Positions 8,208-18,200 of a DNA stretch of 64,000 nt are shown here, one piece after another (the stretch's first letter is position 1; every line of letters starts with the position of its first letter). The stretch is from Niabella beijingensis (GTDB taxonomy: Bacteria; Bacteroidota; Bacteroidia; Chitinophagales; Chitinophagaceae): NCBI RefSeq assembly GCF_020034665.1, contig NZ_JAIQDI010000002.1:1-64000 (forward strand). Reading direction: 5' to 3'. Under the pieces are notes generated by a model, which ran no database searches, was not told the origin of the DNA, and saw only the letters and a program-made list of their open reading frames with translations. A program made the position numbers and the translations under genes.

Positions 8208-10616
8208 TCACTCTGTTCTCAAGCTCTTCACCGGGTTGGCCACTGCTGCTTTAATTGCCCGGTAGCCCACCGTAAGCCAGGCGATGATTTCGGCAATAAG
8301 GATGGTGGACACAAATATTCCTACGCCGATCTCTATCCGGTAGGCGAAGTTTTGCAGCCACCGGTGCATGAAATAGTAGGCTAACGGCGCTGCGATCAAA
8401 AATGCAATGCCGATAAGCAATGTGAATTCTTTCGAGAATAAATAAACGATATTACCTGCCGATGCGCCCAGCACTTTCCGGATGCCCACTTCTTTGATGC
8501 GCTGTACCGCCATAAAAGAAACAAAGCCATACAAACCAAGACAGGAAATAAAAATGGCAACACCTGCAAACAGTTGATATAATAAGGAAAGCTGGCGTTC
8601 CTGTTTGTAAAAGCTGGCGATCTTTTCATCCAGGAACTGGTATTCATAAACGAAGTCAGGATAGGTCTTACTCCAGATCCGTTCTATTGCAGCCAGTGTT
8701 TGCTGCATCTGTTGCGGTTCTATTTTTATATTCATCAGCCGGTAAAACATTTTGTTTCCCCCAAGCACTACCGGCTTCATTTCATCCTTCAGCGAGTAGC
8801 TGTTAAAATCTTTTACCACTCCCACAACAGGTGCCGCAATTTTGCCATCCCAAAAGCTTATTTTTTTACCAATGATCGCTTCCGGGTTTTTAAAACCCAG
8901 TTTCTTTGTCAGCATTTCATTTACCACAAATCCTTTTATAGTAGTGTCGGTCTGGTTATAGGGAGCCCCTGCTAGGAACTGAATATTATAGGTTTTAAAA
9001 TAATCGGCATCCGCCCATTTAAAATCGGTTCTGAAACCGGCTTTTTTTGCAGCGTTATCAAATTTAAAATCATCGTCCCAGCCGGCTACGTCCATCGGAC
9101 TGAATGCACTGAGACTTACATCTTTTACCCCCGCCTGTTGCAGCAGTGCTGTTTTTAGCGCATCTCCCTGCGGGGGGCGCGACTGGTCATTGGCCATCGG
9201 CACCGTAATGACAGCTTCTTTGTCAAAACCCACGGCGGCATTTTGAAAAAAGTCCATCTGGCTTACAACGATCAATGTCCCGATGATCAGTAGCTGTGCA
9301 ATGGCAAACTGGAACACTACCAGTACTCTCCGCATGGAAAATCCGCCTGTCGTTTTGCTGGTGAATTTACTCTTTAACGCAGTGATGGGATTAAAACCTG
9401 AAAGCACCAATGCAGGATAGAAACCGGATAAAAGCGTAACCGTAATAACAGTAGAGATCAAAAATGCGATCAGAGGGAAACGAAATTGCAGATGCACGGA
9501 TATCTGCAGGAGGTTGTTCATCAGCGGCAGCACAATAAATGCGATCCCCAGCGCGATAAGCGCTGAGGCAAGCGTGATCAAAAAGGTTTCACTTAAAAAC
9601 TGAAGGATCAGCTGTTTTTTACTGCTGCCCAGTACTTTCCGGATGCCTACTTCCTTGGCACGGGTCACGGCCTGTGCGGTAGCAAGGTTTATAAAGTTGA
9701 TGCAGGCGATAATTAAAAGGAACAGACCGATCAGGCTTAATGCGGTGATCAGTTCTCTACTGAAGGTGCCGCCGCTAAGTGTGCCAAACCGGCTCTCATA
9801 ATGGATATTGCTTAGCGGCTGTACCATATAGCCCTGGTTCGCATACTCGGCAGGACTGTGTTTTTTTACAAAAGCTTTAAGGCCGTTATCAAATTGAGCT
9901 GCCGGCATGTTTTTGGGAAGCACCACAAAGGTGTTTAAAGATCCGTCCTGGCCCGCCCAGTCTTTTGAAATGTCCTCGTGTGCAGCGGCGGTTTTAAAAG
10001 AAAGCACAACGTTCAGGGGAAAGTCGGTATTGGCCGGCGTATTTTTAAGGATGCCGGTCACTTTACATACCAGGTCATTATCATACTTAATCAGTTTGCC
10101 AACGGCGTTTTGCCAGTTGCCAAAATATTTCTCCGCGGTCTCCTGTGTAAGCACTGCGGTGTTGGGTTCTGCTAATGCTGTTTTAGGATCGCCCGCAATA
10201 AAGGGGAAGTTAAAGATGCTGAAAAACTCCGGCTCTGCATAAAGCACTTTATTTTCCTTAAACTTTTTTTGCGGTGTATCGGCGGCATCATTCAGCGGGC
10301 TTAGCTGTTTATCCTTCCGTGCATAGATGCGGGCTACCTGCTCCAGTTGCGGATAGTCCAGCCGCAGGGCCTCAGCTACAGGTAAGGCGCTGCCCTGGGA
10401 GTAGTTCATTCCCTCCGGTGTTTTTGTGGCGGCCACCACCCGGTATATGCGTTCCTTGTTGTTATGAAAATTATCAAAGCTGGTTTCATATCGGATCAGC
10501 AGGAAAACAAGCAGGCAGGCGGCAATACCCACTGCCAGGCCGATCGTATTAATGGCAACATAGGACTTGTGGCGGCGTAAATTCTGCCAGGCAGTTTTAA
10601 AATGATTTTTGAACAT
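8208..10616 (-). CDS. ABC transporter permease, FtsX/MacB type, duplicated
   Basis: An 802-residue inner-membrane permease made of two FtsX-like halves. The N-terminus has one helix (about 22-42) and a periplasmic MacB_PCD-type domain. Three helices follow (about 285-400) with the cytoplasmic motif VGIRKVLGSSKKQL. After a second anchoring helix (about 430-452) and a second periplasmic domain, the C-terminus repeats three helices and the motif VGIRKVLGASAGNI. Proteins of this size are common in Bacteroidota, move substrates such as lipids or peptides across the envelope, and are probably powered by an ATPase encoded elsewhere. No ATPase gene is adjacent. The substrate is unknown. Confidence 0.92.
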   Translation of the reverse strand: MFKNHFKTAWQNLRRHKSYVAINTIGLAVGIAACLLVFLLIRYETSFDNFHNNKERIYRVVAATKTPEGMNYSQGSALPVAEALRLDYPQLEQVARIYARKDKQLSPLNDAADTPQKKFKENKVLYAEPEFFSIFNFPFIAGDPKTALAEPNTAVLTQETAEKYFGNWQNAVGKLIKYDNDLVCKVTGILKNTPANTDFPLNVVLSFKTAAAHEDISKDWAGQDGSLNTFVVLPKNMPAAQFDNGLKAFVKKHSPAEYANQGYMVQPLSNIHYESRFGTLSGGTFSRELITALSLIGLFLLIIACINFINLATAQAVTRAKEVGIRKVLGSSKKQLILQFLSETFLITLASALIALGIAFIVLPLMNNLLQISVHLQFRFPLIAFLISTVITVTLLSGFYPALVLSGFNPITALKSKFTSKTTGGFSMRRVLVVFQFAIAQLLIIGTLIVVSQMDFFQNAAVGFDKEAVITVPMANDQSRPPQGDALKTALLQQAGVKDVSLSAFSPMDVAGWDDDFKFDNAAKKAGFRTDFKWADADYFKTYNIQFLAGAPYNQTDTTIKGFVVNEMLTKKLGFKNPEAIIGKKISFWDGKIAAPVVGVVKDFNSYSLKDEMKPVVLGGNKMFYRLMNIKIEPQQMQQTLAAIERIWSKTYPDFVYEYQFLDEKIASFYKQERQLSLLYQLFAGVAIFISCLGLYGFVSFMAVQRIKEVGIRKVLGASAGNIVYLFSKEFTLLIGIAFLIAAPLAYYFMHRWLQNFAYRIEIGVGIFVSTILIAEIIAWLTVGYRAIKAAVANPVKSLRTE

Positions 10617-10891
10617 AACCGGAGTAAAGTTAAAGTGTCTGCAAAAACGAATCAGCCAAAAACTTCAATAAAAATGCCAGTTGCCTAGCAGGTTGAAAGG
10701 CAGCCGAATATAAAGTTATCAAAAATGAAAAATGTGCGTTTTTGATACAGTGATCGTTCATTTATAGGATGGTTTATCGTGCAACGTTAAGGCCGGGAAC
10801 AATGGTTCGCTGGATGTCAGATCTGTCGTGCAATTTTATTGGGTAATATATGATATTTTTTAATAATTTTATTTTATAAAAAACACCGGTA

Positions 10892-11461
10892 ATGACAGCA
10901 CCTGAAGACCCCCGGGGATTTATACCCGCTCATGGCGGATACCGTAGTTTGCTTTCCTTTCAAAAGGCGGAGATCATTTTTGATGGAACCGTTTTCTTTT
11001 GTCGTCGTTTTTTCAAAAAATATGATCGCACTATTGATCAGATGACCCAGGCAGCACGATCCGGTAAGCAGAATATTGCGGAAGCCAGCATGGTATCGGC
11101 TACATCCAAGGAAATGGAAATAAAGCTGACCAGTGTGGCCCGCGCCAGTCTGGAAGAGCTGTTGCTGGATTATGAAGATTTTCTGCGGATCAACAAGCTG
11201 AAAAAGTGGGACAGGAATGACCGGCTGTCGCTTCGCTTTAGCGAACTGAATAAAATACCGAATGCCAGTTATGAAACATTTAAAAAGGCAATAGAGCATG
11301 AAGACCCGGAAATCAGCGCGAACTTTATGTATTGCCTGATTAATGTTACGCTTTATCTGTTAAGAAGGCAATTGATAGCTTTGGAGCAGGCATTTATTAA
11401 TGAAGGAGGAATAAGAGAGCGGATGCTGCGCGCCAGGATGGAAAAGCGGAAGGGTGAATAA
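10892..11461 (+). CDS. Four-helix-bundle suffix domain protein
   Basis: A 189-residue helical protein. It matches the four-helix-bundle family related to 23S rRNA intervening-sequence proteins: FQKAEIIFDGTVFFCRRFFK, then QMTQAARSGKQNIAEAS and the ELLLDYEDFLR helix. The conserved TQAARSGKQNIAE segment is about residues 51-63. The family is thought to form pentamers that may bind nucleic acid, but its role is unresolved. It is not inside an rRNA gene here and stands alone, with AT-rich DNA in front. Confidence 0.82.
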   Translation: MTAPEDPRGFIPAHGGYRSLLSFQKAEIIFDGTVFFCRRFFKKYDRTIDQMTQAARSGKQNIAEASMVSATSKEMEIKLTSVARASLEELLLDYEDFLRINKLKKWDRNDRLSLRFSELNKIPNASYETFKKAIEHEDPEISANFMYCLINVTLYLLRRQLIALEQAFINEGGIRERMLRARMEKRKGE

Positions 11462-11713
11462 ATAGGCTTGTGGCTTGGTGGGACCAATGAGACTTGTTGG
11501 ACCAGTGAAAGCCTTCAATTGTCGTGCGGGTCGCCCCAGTCCCATTGACGACTACATCATTTTTCTTTTGCAAGCGTTTCCATATAGTCGCCGATCTCTT
11601 CTTCTGTTATGGAATCAGATACTCTTCCGAAATTGAGAAAATACAATCGAAGGTATCAATAAAAATAGTTTTTAAAGACAAGATGGAGGCTTGTTTTGAA
11701 TCGCTTCGCAAAT

Positions 11714-11736
11714 AAAAACCGCCCCGAAAGGCGGTT
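11714..11736 (-). terminator. Rho-independent terminator of the leftward XRE/coiled-coil unit
   Basis: Arms AACCGCC (11717-11723) and GGCGGTT (11730-11736) with a 6-nt loop. Read leftward it is followed by a T-rich run. It lies just past the stop of the gene at 11747-12163. Confidence 0.75.
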
Positions 11737-11746
11737 CTTATTGTGA

Positions 11747-12163
11747 TTAAAGTTCAGCAGGTCGGTTGTTTCCTATGGCGGTAATAAATGCTGTAGTTTC
11801 TTCCAGCTCTCTTAGCACCCGCTCCAGGTCATATTCCTTTTCCAGCAGGGCTACTGCACCGTAGTTGGCCTTTCGGTCTGTCAATAAAAAGATACTATAC
11901 TCTGTACGCTTTTTCTTTTTAATGTTCTCTTCCTTTAACTCTCCATCTGGAAGATTAGCAATAATACTATCAAGCGTAGCTAATTCAGCTTGCTTAGCCG
12001 TCAGCTCGGTGGCAATCTCTACAGCGTTTTCGGTATACTGGTCCTTTTGGCGCTCAATAGAAAGTTTTTTCCATTCTAGGTCTTTTTGTTCTTTACGGGC
12101 AATGCTCAATATGGCATCAAAATCAGCTTGGGTGGTCAATTGATCAAAAGAGTAGTTAGCCAT
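11747..12163 (-). CDS. Coiled-coil hypothetical protein
   Basis: A 138-residue, highly charged helical protein. Residues about 20-65 (RKEQKDLEWKKLSIERQKDQ onward) and 75-125 look like long amphipathic helices, so it probably dimerises through a coiled coil. No enzymatic motif is seen. It lies 78 bases downstream of the XRE regulator on the same strand and shares a terminator, so the two are likely one accessory unit. Similar short coiled-coil proteins occur on Bacteroidota integrative elements, but I cannot name a family. Confidence 0.6.
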   Translation of the reverse strand: MANYSFDQLTTQADFDAILSIARKEQKDLEWKKLSIERQKDQYTENAVEIATELTAKQAELATLDSIIANLPDGELKEENIKKKKRTEYSIFLLTDRKANYGAVALLEKEYDLERVLRELEETTAFITAIGNNRPAEL

Positions 12164-12241
12164 TTTTTTAGTTTTAAAAGATTAATTAATACTTCGAAAC
12201 TACATTCCTTTGTTATGCGTAGCAATACGTTATGTTAGTAT

Positions 12242-12799
12242 TTAAGAACTTTTAACAACGGCAATAGTTTGTTGTATGTTTTCCATAGTTTGCAATGCAG
12301 CTTGTTTCCGTCCCTTTAAAACTTCCAATTTATATTTTGTAATTCTCTGTTTGGCATAGCTGCAATTGTCCAACCCTTCCATTACAGTAAGTTCCATATT
12401 TTGAAGCAAACTCATTTCTTTTGATGTGGGGGACGTGTCTTCCATAAGACGATGTATGAAAGCTAGCTTTTCGATAAGTCGCTTATATCGATCTTCCATT
12501 TTACCTAAAATAAAGCTAGTATTTATCTCTTTTGCCGCAGCCTTACGTGCATGGGAGTTTAGCACTTTTTCTAACTTCAGTAGTTTACTTTGCTGCTGAT
12601 TAAATATAATATCTTCTGTTCTTTTTTTTGTTAGAGGTTGCTGTTGTAAAGACAACTGCAATTGAGCCAGTTTTATCGAAGCTTTGGTGGGCAGGTTTCG
12701 CCTCCCTTTTTCATAAAGGGCAATAACAGAATAAGAAACACCAATTAGGTCTGCCATTTCTCGTTGTGTAAGATGTAGTTGAGTTCTTAATGACTTCAT
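12242..12799 (-). CDS. XRE family helix-turn-helix regulator with helical C-terminus
   Basis: A 185-residue protein. Residues about 3-45 form an XRE DNA-binding domain (LHLTQREMADLIGVSYSVIA, then LYEKGRRNLP). The rest is charged and helical, likely for multimerisation. Its start faces a 110-bp cluster of TTGTAAGCA-type sites with one perfect palindrome, the natural operator for autoregulation. It is followed by a coiled-coil gene on the same strand and faces a PIN-like gene on the other. A role in controlling that AT-rich island is likely but inferred. Confidence 0.82.
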   Translation of the reverse strand: MKSLRTQLHLTQREMADLIGVSYSVIALYEKGRRNLPTKASIKLAQLQLSLQQQPLTKKRTEDIIFNQQQSKLLKLEKVLNSHARKAAAKEINTSFILGKMEDRYKRLIEKLAFIHRLMEDTSPTSKEMSLLQNMELTVMEGLDNCSYAKQRITKYKLEVLKGRKQAALQTMENIQQTIAVVKSS

Positions 12800-12823
12800 T
12801 TTTCTTGTTTTGATTAATCCGAA

Positions 12824-12933
12824 TTGTAAGCGTATTTAGTGTAAGCATTTGAAATGCTTGCGCAGTATTTGCTTACAATTTGTAAGCAAGTTTAATGTAA
12901 GCAGTTTTTTCGCCTACAAATTTTTTGCTTACA
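12824..12933. promoter_or_regulatory. Operator cluster: repeated TTGTAAGCA sites
   Basis: A perfect 19-bp palindrome lies at 12870-12888: TGCTTACAA, one T, TTGTAAGCA. More half-sites occur at 12824-12831 (TTGTAAGC), 12841-12847 (GTAAGCA), 12896-12903 (TGTAAGCA) and, inverted, 12926-12933 (TGCTTACA). The cluster lies directly before the XRE gene, so the XRE protein is the obvious binder. It could also control the rightward genes. Confidence 0.65.
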
Positions 12934-13058
12934 TGAATTTGGGTGTGTGGTTGCGTAACAGCACTTTTATTTTGGATATTTCTACTATCATGCTAATGTT
13001 AATTAATGGAGTTGCTCCAGTGCTTGGCTGGCATTTTTACAAAATGCTAAGTTATTAA
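12933..13058 (+). CDS. Possible 41-residue single-helix membrane peptide
   Basis: An ATG frame whose product has one hydrophobic segment (about 11-30, FILDISTIMLMLINGVAPVL). It begins inside the last TGCTTACA half-site and runs away from the XRE gene. No clear ribosome binding site. It could be a small toxin-like or leader peptide, or chance in AT-rich DNA. Confidence 0.25.
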   Translation: MNLGVWLRNSTFILDISTIMLMLINGVAPVLGWHFYKMLSY

Positions 13059-13105
13059 AGTGACGTTTTAGAAAGCTGATAATTAATTATATAAATTCTA
13101 ACTGT

Positions 13106-13145
13106 AGGAGGAAAAACTATAATAGATATGTTAATTCTTTGGTAG
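13106..13145 (+). promoter_or_regulatory. Strong Shine-Dalgarno with a five-codon reading frame
   Basis: A full AGGAGG (13106-13111) lies 16 bases before an ATG (13128) that encodes only MLILW and a TAG stop. Such a strong anti-16S match is unusual in Bacteroidota. The stop is about 60 bases before the PIN-like gene, so this may be a leader peptide or a chance match. Confidence 0.3.
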
Positions 13146-13203
13146 TTTTGGTAGAGAAGATCAATGATTTATTTGGTTATGATTAGTCTTTAATAAGGAT
13201 GTC

Positions 13204-14037
13204 ATGAGTATTTACAAACATTTAAAGCCATCGGAAGGCAATAAAAATATTGGAAAATCGAATTCTAATGTATTGAATGTTTATCTTGATAATAATATTG
13301 TAGTTTCTGTGGAGAATGGTGAATATTCCCTTAATGAACTCAAAACCTTGCTCCCCAATAAAGAAATAAATCTTTTTTATTCAGCAGCTCATTTATATGA
13401 AGCTGAGAGTTTTCCGGGGAATTTAATCTTATCAAGGGAGACTTTCTTGAATAGAAGATTTCAAACTATTCGAAATCTTTTCAAGAATAATTATTTGTAC
13501 TTAGACTTGAATGGAAATATAGTAAGGAGATTGGTTGAAGACCCTCAGAACGTGTATAATACTATTACAGAGATTCCTTCTGCTATTACTGCTATGAAGG
13601 GTTTTATGAATTTTATTTCAAAAGAGCTAAAGGAACAAATTCGCGATTCTTTGGGTATTGAAGTACATAAGCTTAATAACTATACAGAGGAGAATGTTCT
13701 CGAACACTTAAATGCAAAATTACCAGGATTAGGAATGGATATTTCCTTTATGGAACTAATAGAAATGAGTATAAATTGCCATCCTGATGGAAGCACTTTT
13801 GGGTTGCATAATCGTATTGCTGCTATATTTGAGCTACTTGATATGCTTGGGTACTGGAAGGATAAGGAAACAAATACTTCTAATTATGCGAGGTTATGGG
13901 ATGCTGATCATTGCTTTAATGCATCTTATTGTGATTATTTTGTATCAAATGATAAAAGGACTAGAAATAAGGCGAAGGTGGTTTATAGGATTTATAAAGC
14001 AGAAACGAAGGTGATTTCCACAAGTCTGAATAATTAG
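13204..14037 (+). CDS. Probable PIN-like domain protein (AT-rich accessory gene)
   Basis: A 277-residue soluble protein. Acidic residues are placed as in PIN-type nucleases: Asp29 at the end of the first strand (NVYLDNN), Glu66/Glu68 after a helix, then Asp233 and Asp235 in LWDADHCFNASYCDYFVSND with Asp244 and Asp250. The motif CDYFVSNDKRTRNKA resembles the PIN segment C-D-x-F-v-T-x-D. A helical insert of about 130 residues separates the two halves. PIN proteins usually cut RNA. Base composition is far more AT-rich than the flanks, a sign of transfer. An AAGGA lies just before the ATG. The fold call comes from motif reading only. Confidence 0.5.
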   Translation: MSIYKHLKPSEGNKNIGKSNSNVLNVYLDNNIVVSVENGEYSLNELKTLLPNKEINLFYSAAHLYEAESFPGNLILSRETFLNRRFQTIRNLFKNNYLYLDLNGNIVRRLVEDPQNVYNTITEIPSAITAMKGFMNFISKELKEQIRDSLGIEVHKLNNYTEENVLEHLNAKLPGLGMDISFMELIEMSINCHPDGSTFGLHNRIAAIFELLDMLGYWKDKETNTSNYARLWDADHCFNASYCDYFVSNDKRTRNKAKVVYRIYKAETKVISTSLNN

Positions 14038-14566
14038 CTTCTTTGTGCGAAATTCAAAAGTCTGAATTAGGAAGTTGTATTTTGGAAAAATGGAATTGAA
14101 CAATATTTGCGAAATGCAACTTTTATCTTTAATTAGTTTAGTTTAGATTACTTTTCCTTTTTCTATGTGCTATCCAAAATACTTATAAAAACTGCAAATT
14201 ATTATCGTGAATACGCAACAAATTCTTTGAATATATATTAAAATATTTAATATTTTTACTCTTCTTTACAAATGACCTTTAAGGAAAAGCCTTGCATAAT
14301 GAATAAATTGCAGTTACATTTTTTATCATGCTTTCATAGTGAGGCTCACTATTCAGGCAATATGGACCATGCTTTGTACAATGCACGGTTTGCCTGCAAG
14401 CCTAAAAACCCCGTATAATTTATTGCCGGGCGGGAGGCGGCCGTTCTCTCATGCTAAGCCTCCCACAACCCGGCACCAGGGCAAAAATAATTAATCGCTA
14501 ACACTATATTATATACTATGCCCATATAGTACCTGAACAATATTGCTTTACCTAAAATACTTGTAT
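14038..14566. other. AT-rich gap with a structured element before the SusCD operon
   Basis: The first 300 bases are very AT-rich with no gene seen. The composition shifts near 14340. The right part holds a nested dyad (14424-14475), listed separately, and a weak dyad ACTATAT/ATATAGT near 14500-14530. No exact -7 box was found. Confidence 0.5.
14424..14475 (+). repeat. Nested inverted repeat before the TlpA-SusC-SusD operon
   Basis: Outer arms TGCCGGG (14424-14430) and CCCGGCA (14469-14475), inner arms GGGAGGC (14432-14438) and GCCTCCC (14458-14464), all perfect, with a 19-nt loop. There is no T-run, so it is not a standard terminator. It lies about 90 bases before the first operon gene and could be a regulatory RNA structure or a protein site. 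Confidence 0.5.
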
Positions 14567-15247
14567 ATGAAAAAAACAACGCTTACCGGCGTGGCGGCTA
14601 CCCTATGCACACTTGTTAAAAAAACACTACCGGTTACCTTTTGCTGCCTGCTGCTACCAAGGGCTCATGCCCAGGATGCTGTTTTTATCCCTGTGGAGAA
14701 ACCGGATACGGCCTACCTTACCATAGGAGATACCGTGCCGGATATAACGCTTTACCCAACGGCCTGCGCAACAGATTCTTTTAAGCTATCCTCCCTAAAA
14801 GCCCGCTTGGTGCTGCTGGATGTATGGAGCACTACCTGTGTGCCCTGTATCCGCCAGTTTCCCAAACTGGACAGCCTGCAACAGGAGTTTAAAGGGGCCT
14901 TGCAGCTGCTGCTGGTTACTATAAATGGTAATGCAAAAGAGGCGGCCCATGCGGAAGCCGTGCTGCACCAGCTGGAAGCCGGCAGGGGAAAAAAGCTATT
15001 ACTGCCCTCCGTGTCCCTTACGCGCCAGGCTACCAGCCTGTTCTTTTTCCAGGTGAACACGCCACATTATATATGGCTGGATGCCAACCGGAGGATCATT
15101 GCTGCTACCGGTGCGGAGGCGGTAACGGCCGCAACTATAAAAGCGCTGCTGGATGGCAGACCGGTGACAATGCAGATGAAACCCACTTATATTCCGCTGG
15201 ATACCTTGCCACCTGTTAAAAACCGCACCGTACAGCTAACCCTTTAA
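14567..15247 (+). CDS. TlpA-like thioredoxin-fold protein, periplasmic
   Basis: A 226-residue protein with a signal peptide (cleavage near AHAQD) and a thioredoxin fold. The redox motif CVPC lies in LDVWSTTCVPCIRQFP, preceded by the TlpA-like opening IGDTVPDITLY. It should act as a thiol-disulfide reductase or thiol carrier in the periplasm. It is the first gene of an operon with SusC and SusD, a linkage common in Chitinophagaceae, though how it helps uptake is unknown. The ATG at 14567 is chosen for the signal peptide. It is short compared with many TlpA-family proteins of 350-400 residues. Confidence 0.8.
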   Translation: MKKTTLTGVAATLCTLVKKTLPVTFCCLLLPRAHAQDAVFIPVEKPDTAYLTIGDTVPDITLYPTACATDSFKLSSLKARLVLLDVWSTTCVPCIRQFPKLDSLQQEFKGALQLLLVTINGNAKEAAHAEAVLHQLEAGRGKKLLLPSVSLTRQATSLFFFQVNTPHYIWLDANRRIIAATGAEAVTAATIKALLDGRPVTMQMKPTYIPLDTLPPVKNRTVQLTL

Positions 15248-15257
15248 AAATACTGCT

Positions 15258-18200
15258 ATGAAAAATTTTTTGTTCCTGTTTATATACAGCTGCTGCTGTA
15301 TACCTGGTGCTGCCCTGGCACAAGGCCAGAAGACCGCCACGGGAGTTATTAAAAATAAAGAAGGGGAGCGGCTGCATGGAGTAACTGTGCACTCCTCCAT
15401 TTCCCAAACGCAAACCGGTGTGCAGGGAGACTTTGCCATTACGGTACAACCGATGGACACCCTTTGGATAACAGCAATTGGTTATAAGGAGGTGCGCCTG
15501 CCGGTGCACCCCGGAGACAATCTTTTTGTTATGCTGGAACCCGAAGACCATATAATGGAAAATGTGGAAGTAAGCACCGGTTACCAAACCCTGCCACGCG
15601 AGCGGGTAACGGGCTCTTTTGATGTGATCAGCAACACGCGTTTTAACCAGCAGGTGAGCCGCGATGTGCTGAGCCGGCTGGAAGCCACCGCAAACGGGTT
15701 GAACGCGCTGCACCAGCGCAACCGCAGCAGCACCCTGCAGATACGTGGCCTCAGTACCATTAATGGTGTAAAGGATGTACTGATTATACTGGACAATTTT
15801 CCTTACGAAGGAGATATTAATAATATCAACCCCAATGATGTGGAAAGTATTACGCTTTTAAAAGATGCAGCAGCGGCTTCCATATGGGGCGCCAGGGCCG
15901 GCAACGGGGTGATCGTGATCACCACAAAAAAAGGCCCGGCAGATCAGCCCATGCGTATCGAATTCAATACCAATATTACAGTTGACGAAAAGCCGGACCT
16001 GTATTACCAACCCGAGGTACCTGCTACCGATATTGTAGACCTGGAGCTTTACCTGTTTCAACAACAATACCGCTTTTCCGATACAAGCAATAAGAACCGG
16101 CCGCCATTTTCTCCGGTTTATGAAACGCTGTTCCGGCGAAGAAACGGGTTGATATCCGCAGCAGATTCTGCTACACTGATCGACGGTTTCCGTAAAGATA
16201 CGTACCGGGAAGATTTCAGCCGCTACATGTATCGCAAAGCGCTGGCACAGCAGTATGCATTAACATTGCGGGGCGGCAACACTAAAACCACCTGGTTGTT
16301 GTCGGGCGGGTACGATAAACGCATCAGCGAACTGGATGCCCCGTCGGAACGTATAACGCTCCGTTTTGACAACACCTATAAACCGGTTAAAAACCTGGTA
16401 GTGGCCGCGGCCGCTTATTTGTCAAGCAATACCAGCGGTAGCGGGCGGACCGGATATGGCGGGTTTACCAATCTTTCCGGTTCGCGGCCGTATCTGCGGC
16501 TGGCAGATGATACCGGCAACCCGGTGGCCTTTGCCAATAAATACCGGCAACCCTACCTGGATACCGCAGGGGGAGGTTACCTGATGAATTGGAATTATTA
16601 CCCGCTTACGGAACACCGGTATGTACATGAAAAGGAAAGCGTGCTGGATGTAAATACCAACCTGGGCATTAGTTACCAGGTGCAGCCCTGGCTATCGGCA
16701 GATGTACGCTATCAGCACCAGGTGCAGCAAAGTAAAGACCGTACCCTGTATGATGAGGAAAGCTTTTATACCCGGGACCTGATCAATTATTACAGCCAGG
16801 TAGACCGCTCTTCCGGCACCGTTACCTATGCCCTGCCCCCGGGGGCTATACTAAATACGAGCCAGGCCACACTAACCGCACAGGCATTAAGAGGGCAGCT
16901 CAGTTTTTTAAAAACATGGGCAAAGCAGCGGTTGGCCATGCTTGCGGGGGCAGAAGTACGGCAGGTAAAAAATGAAGGCAGCGAAAACAGAACTTATGGT
17001 TATAATGATGATATCCTCACGACTACGCCGGTGGACTATGTAACCCGCTTTCCCACCTATATAAGGGGAACCAAAGCGCTGATCTCAAATGGCGAGGGTT
17101 TCAGCTCCACACTCAACCGGTATATTTCCTATTACGGCAACCTGGCGTATACTTATAAGGATAAATATACGGTTACGGCCAGTGCCCGCAAGGACGGCTC
17201 CAATATACTGGGGGCTACCACCAATAACAAATGGAAACCGTTATGGTCGGCCGGACTGGCATGGGACCTGAGCCGCGAACGTTTTTACAAAATAAAAAAA
17301 CTATCCTACCTGCGGTTGCGCGGCACTTACGGGTACAGCGGTAATATGGATCCCTCGCAATCTGCTGTTACCACCATTACCTATTTGGGCTCGAGTTATT
17401 TCAGCGGCCAGCCGGTTGCAATAGTGTCCAGGTTTTATAACCCATTGCTGCGCTGGGAAAAAGTGGGCATGCTGAACCTGGGTATTGATTTTGCTTTTAA
17501 TGATCGGCGGGTATCTGGCAGTATCGAATATTACCGCAAGTATGCGGCCGACCTGTTGGGGCCTGTGCCGGTGGATTATACCTGGGGGCTGGATGTAAAT
17601 ACCCTGACCCGGAATGTGGCCAAAATGAAGGGCCGGGGCTGGGACCTGATGCTGAACACGGTAACGCTTAAAAGCAGCGCACTGGAATGGAATACCACGC
17701 TGAACCTTTCTATGAGCAAAGATGCTGTTACCGATTATTATGCCGTATCGAATGCCGGTACCATCGTAGCCGGACAGGGTGTGGCAGGGGTAAAAGGCAA
17801 CCCGGTAAGAAGTGTATACGCCTACCGCTGGGCCGGTCTGAATAACCAGGGTGACCCCCAGGGCTATTACCAAGGAAAACTGAGTAAAGACTATGTGGCG
17901 CTAACCAGCGCCAGTCTTCCTGTTGAGGACCTGCATTACCGAGGGCCGGCCAATCCGGTATGGTTTGGTAATCTGGGTAACACCATCAGCTGGAAGGGAT
18001 TCAGCTTATCCACCGCTATCCTGTACAAATTCGGATATTATTTCAAACGGCCATCCATTATTTACAGCGGCCTGATCTCCTCCGGAAACGGGCATGCCGA
18101 CTACCAGAAGCGCTGGCAAAAGCCCGGAGATGAACTGCATACCAATGTGCCTTCCTTTGCTTACCCGGATGTAGCCAGCCGGACTAATTTCTACCTGAAC

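Noticed and set aside
11470..11713. Possible eroded gene on the minus strand (EEEIGDYMETLAKEK end)
   Set aside because: Only about 32 codons are open and the frame breaks upstream; no family could be supported.
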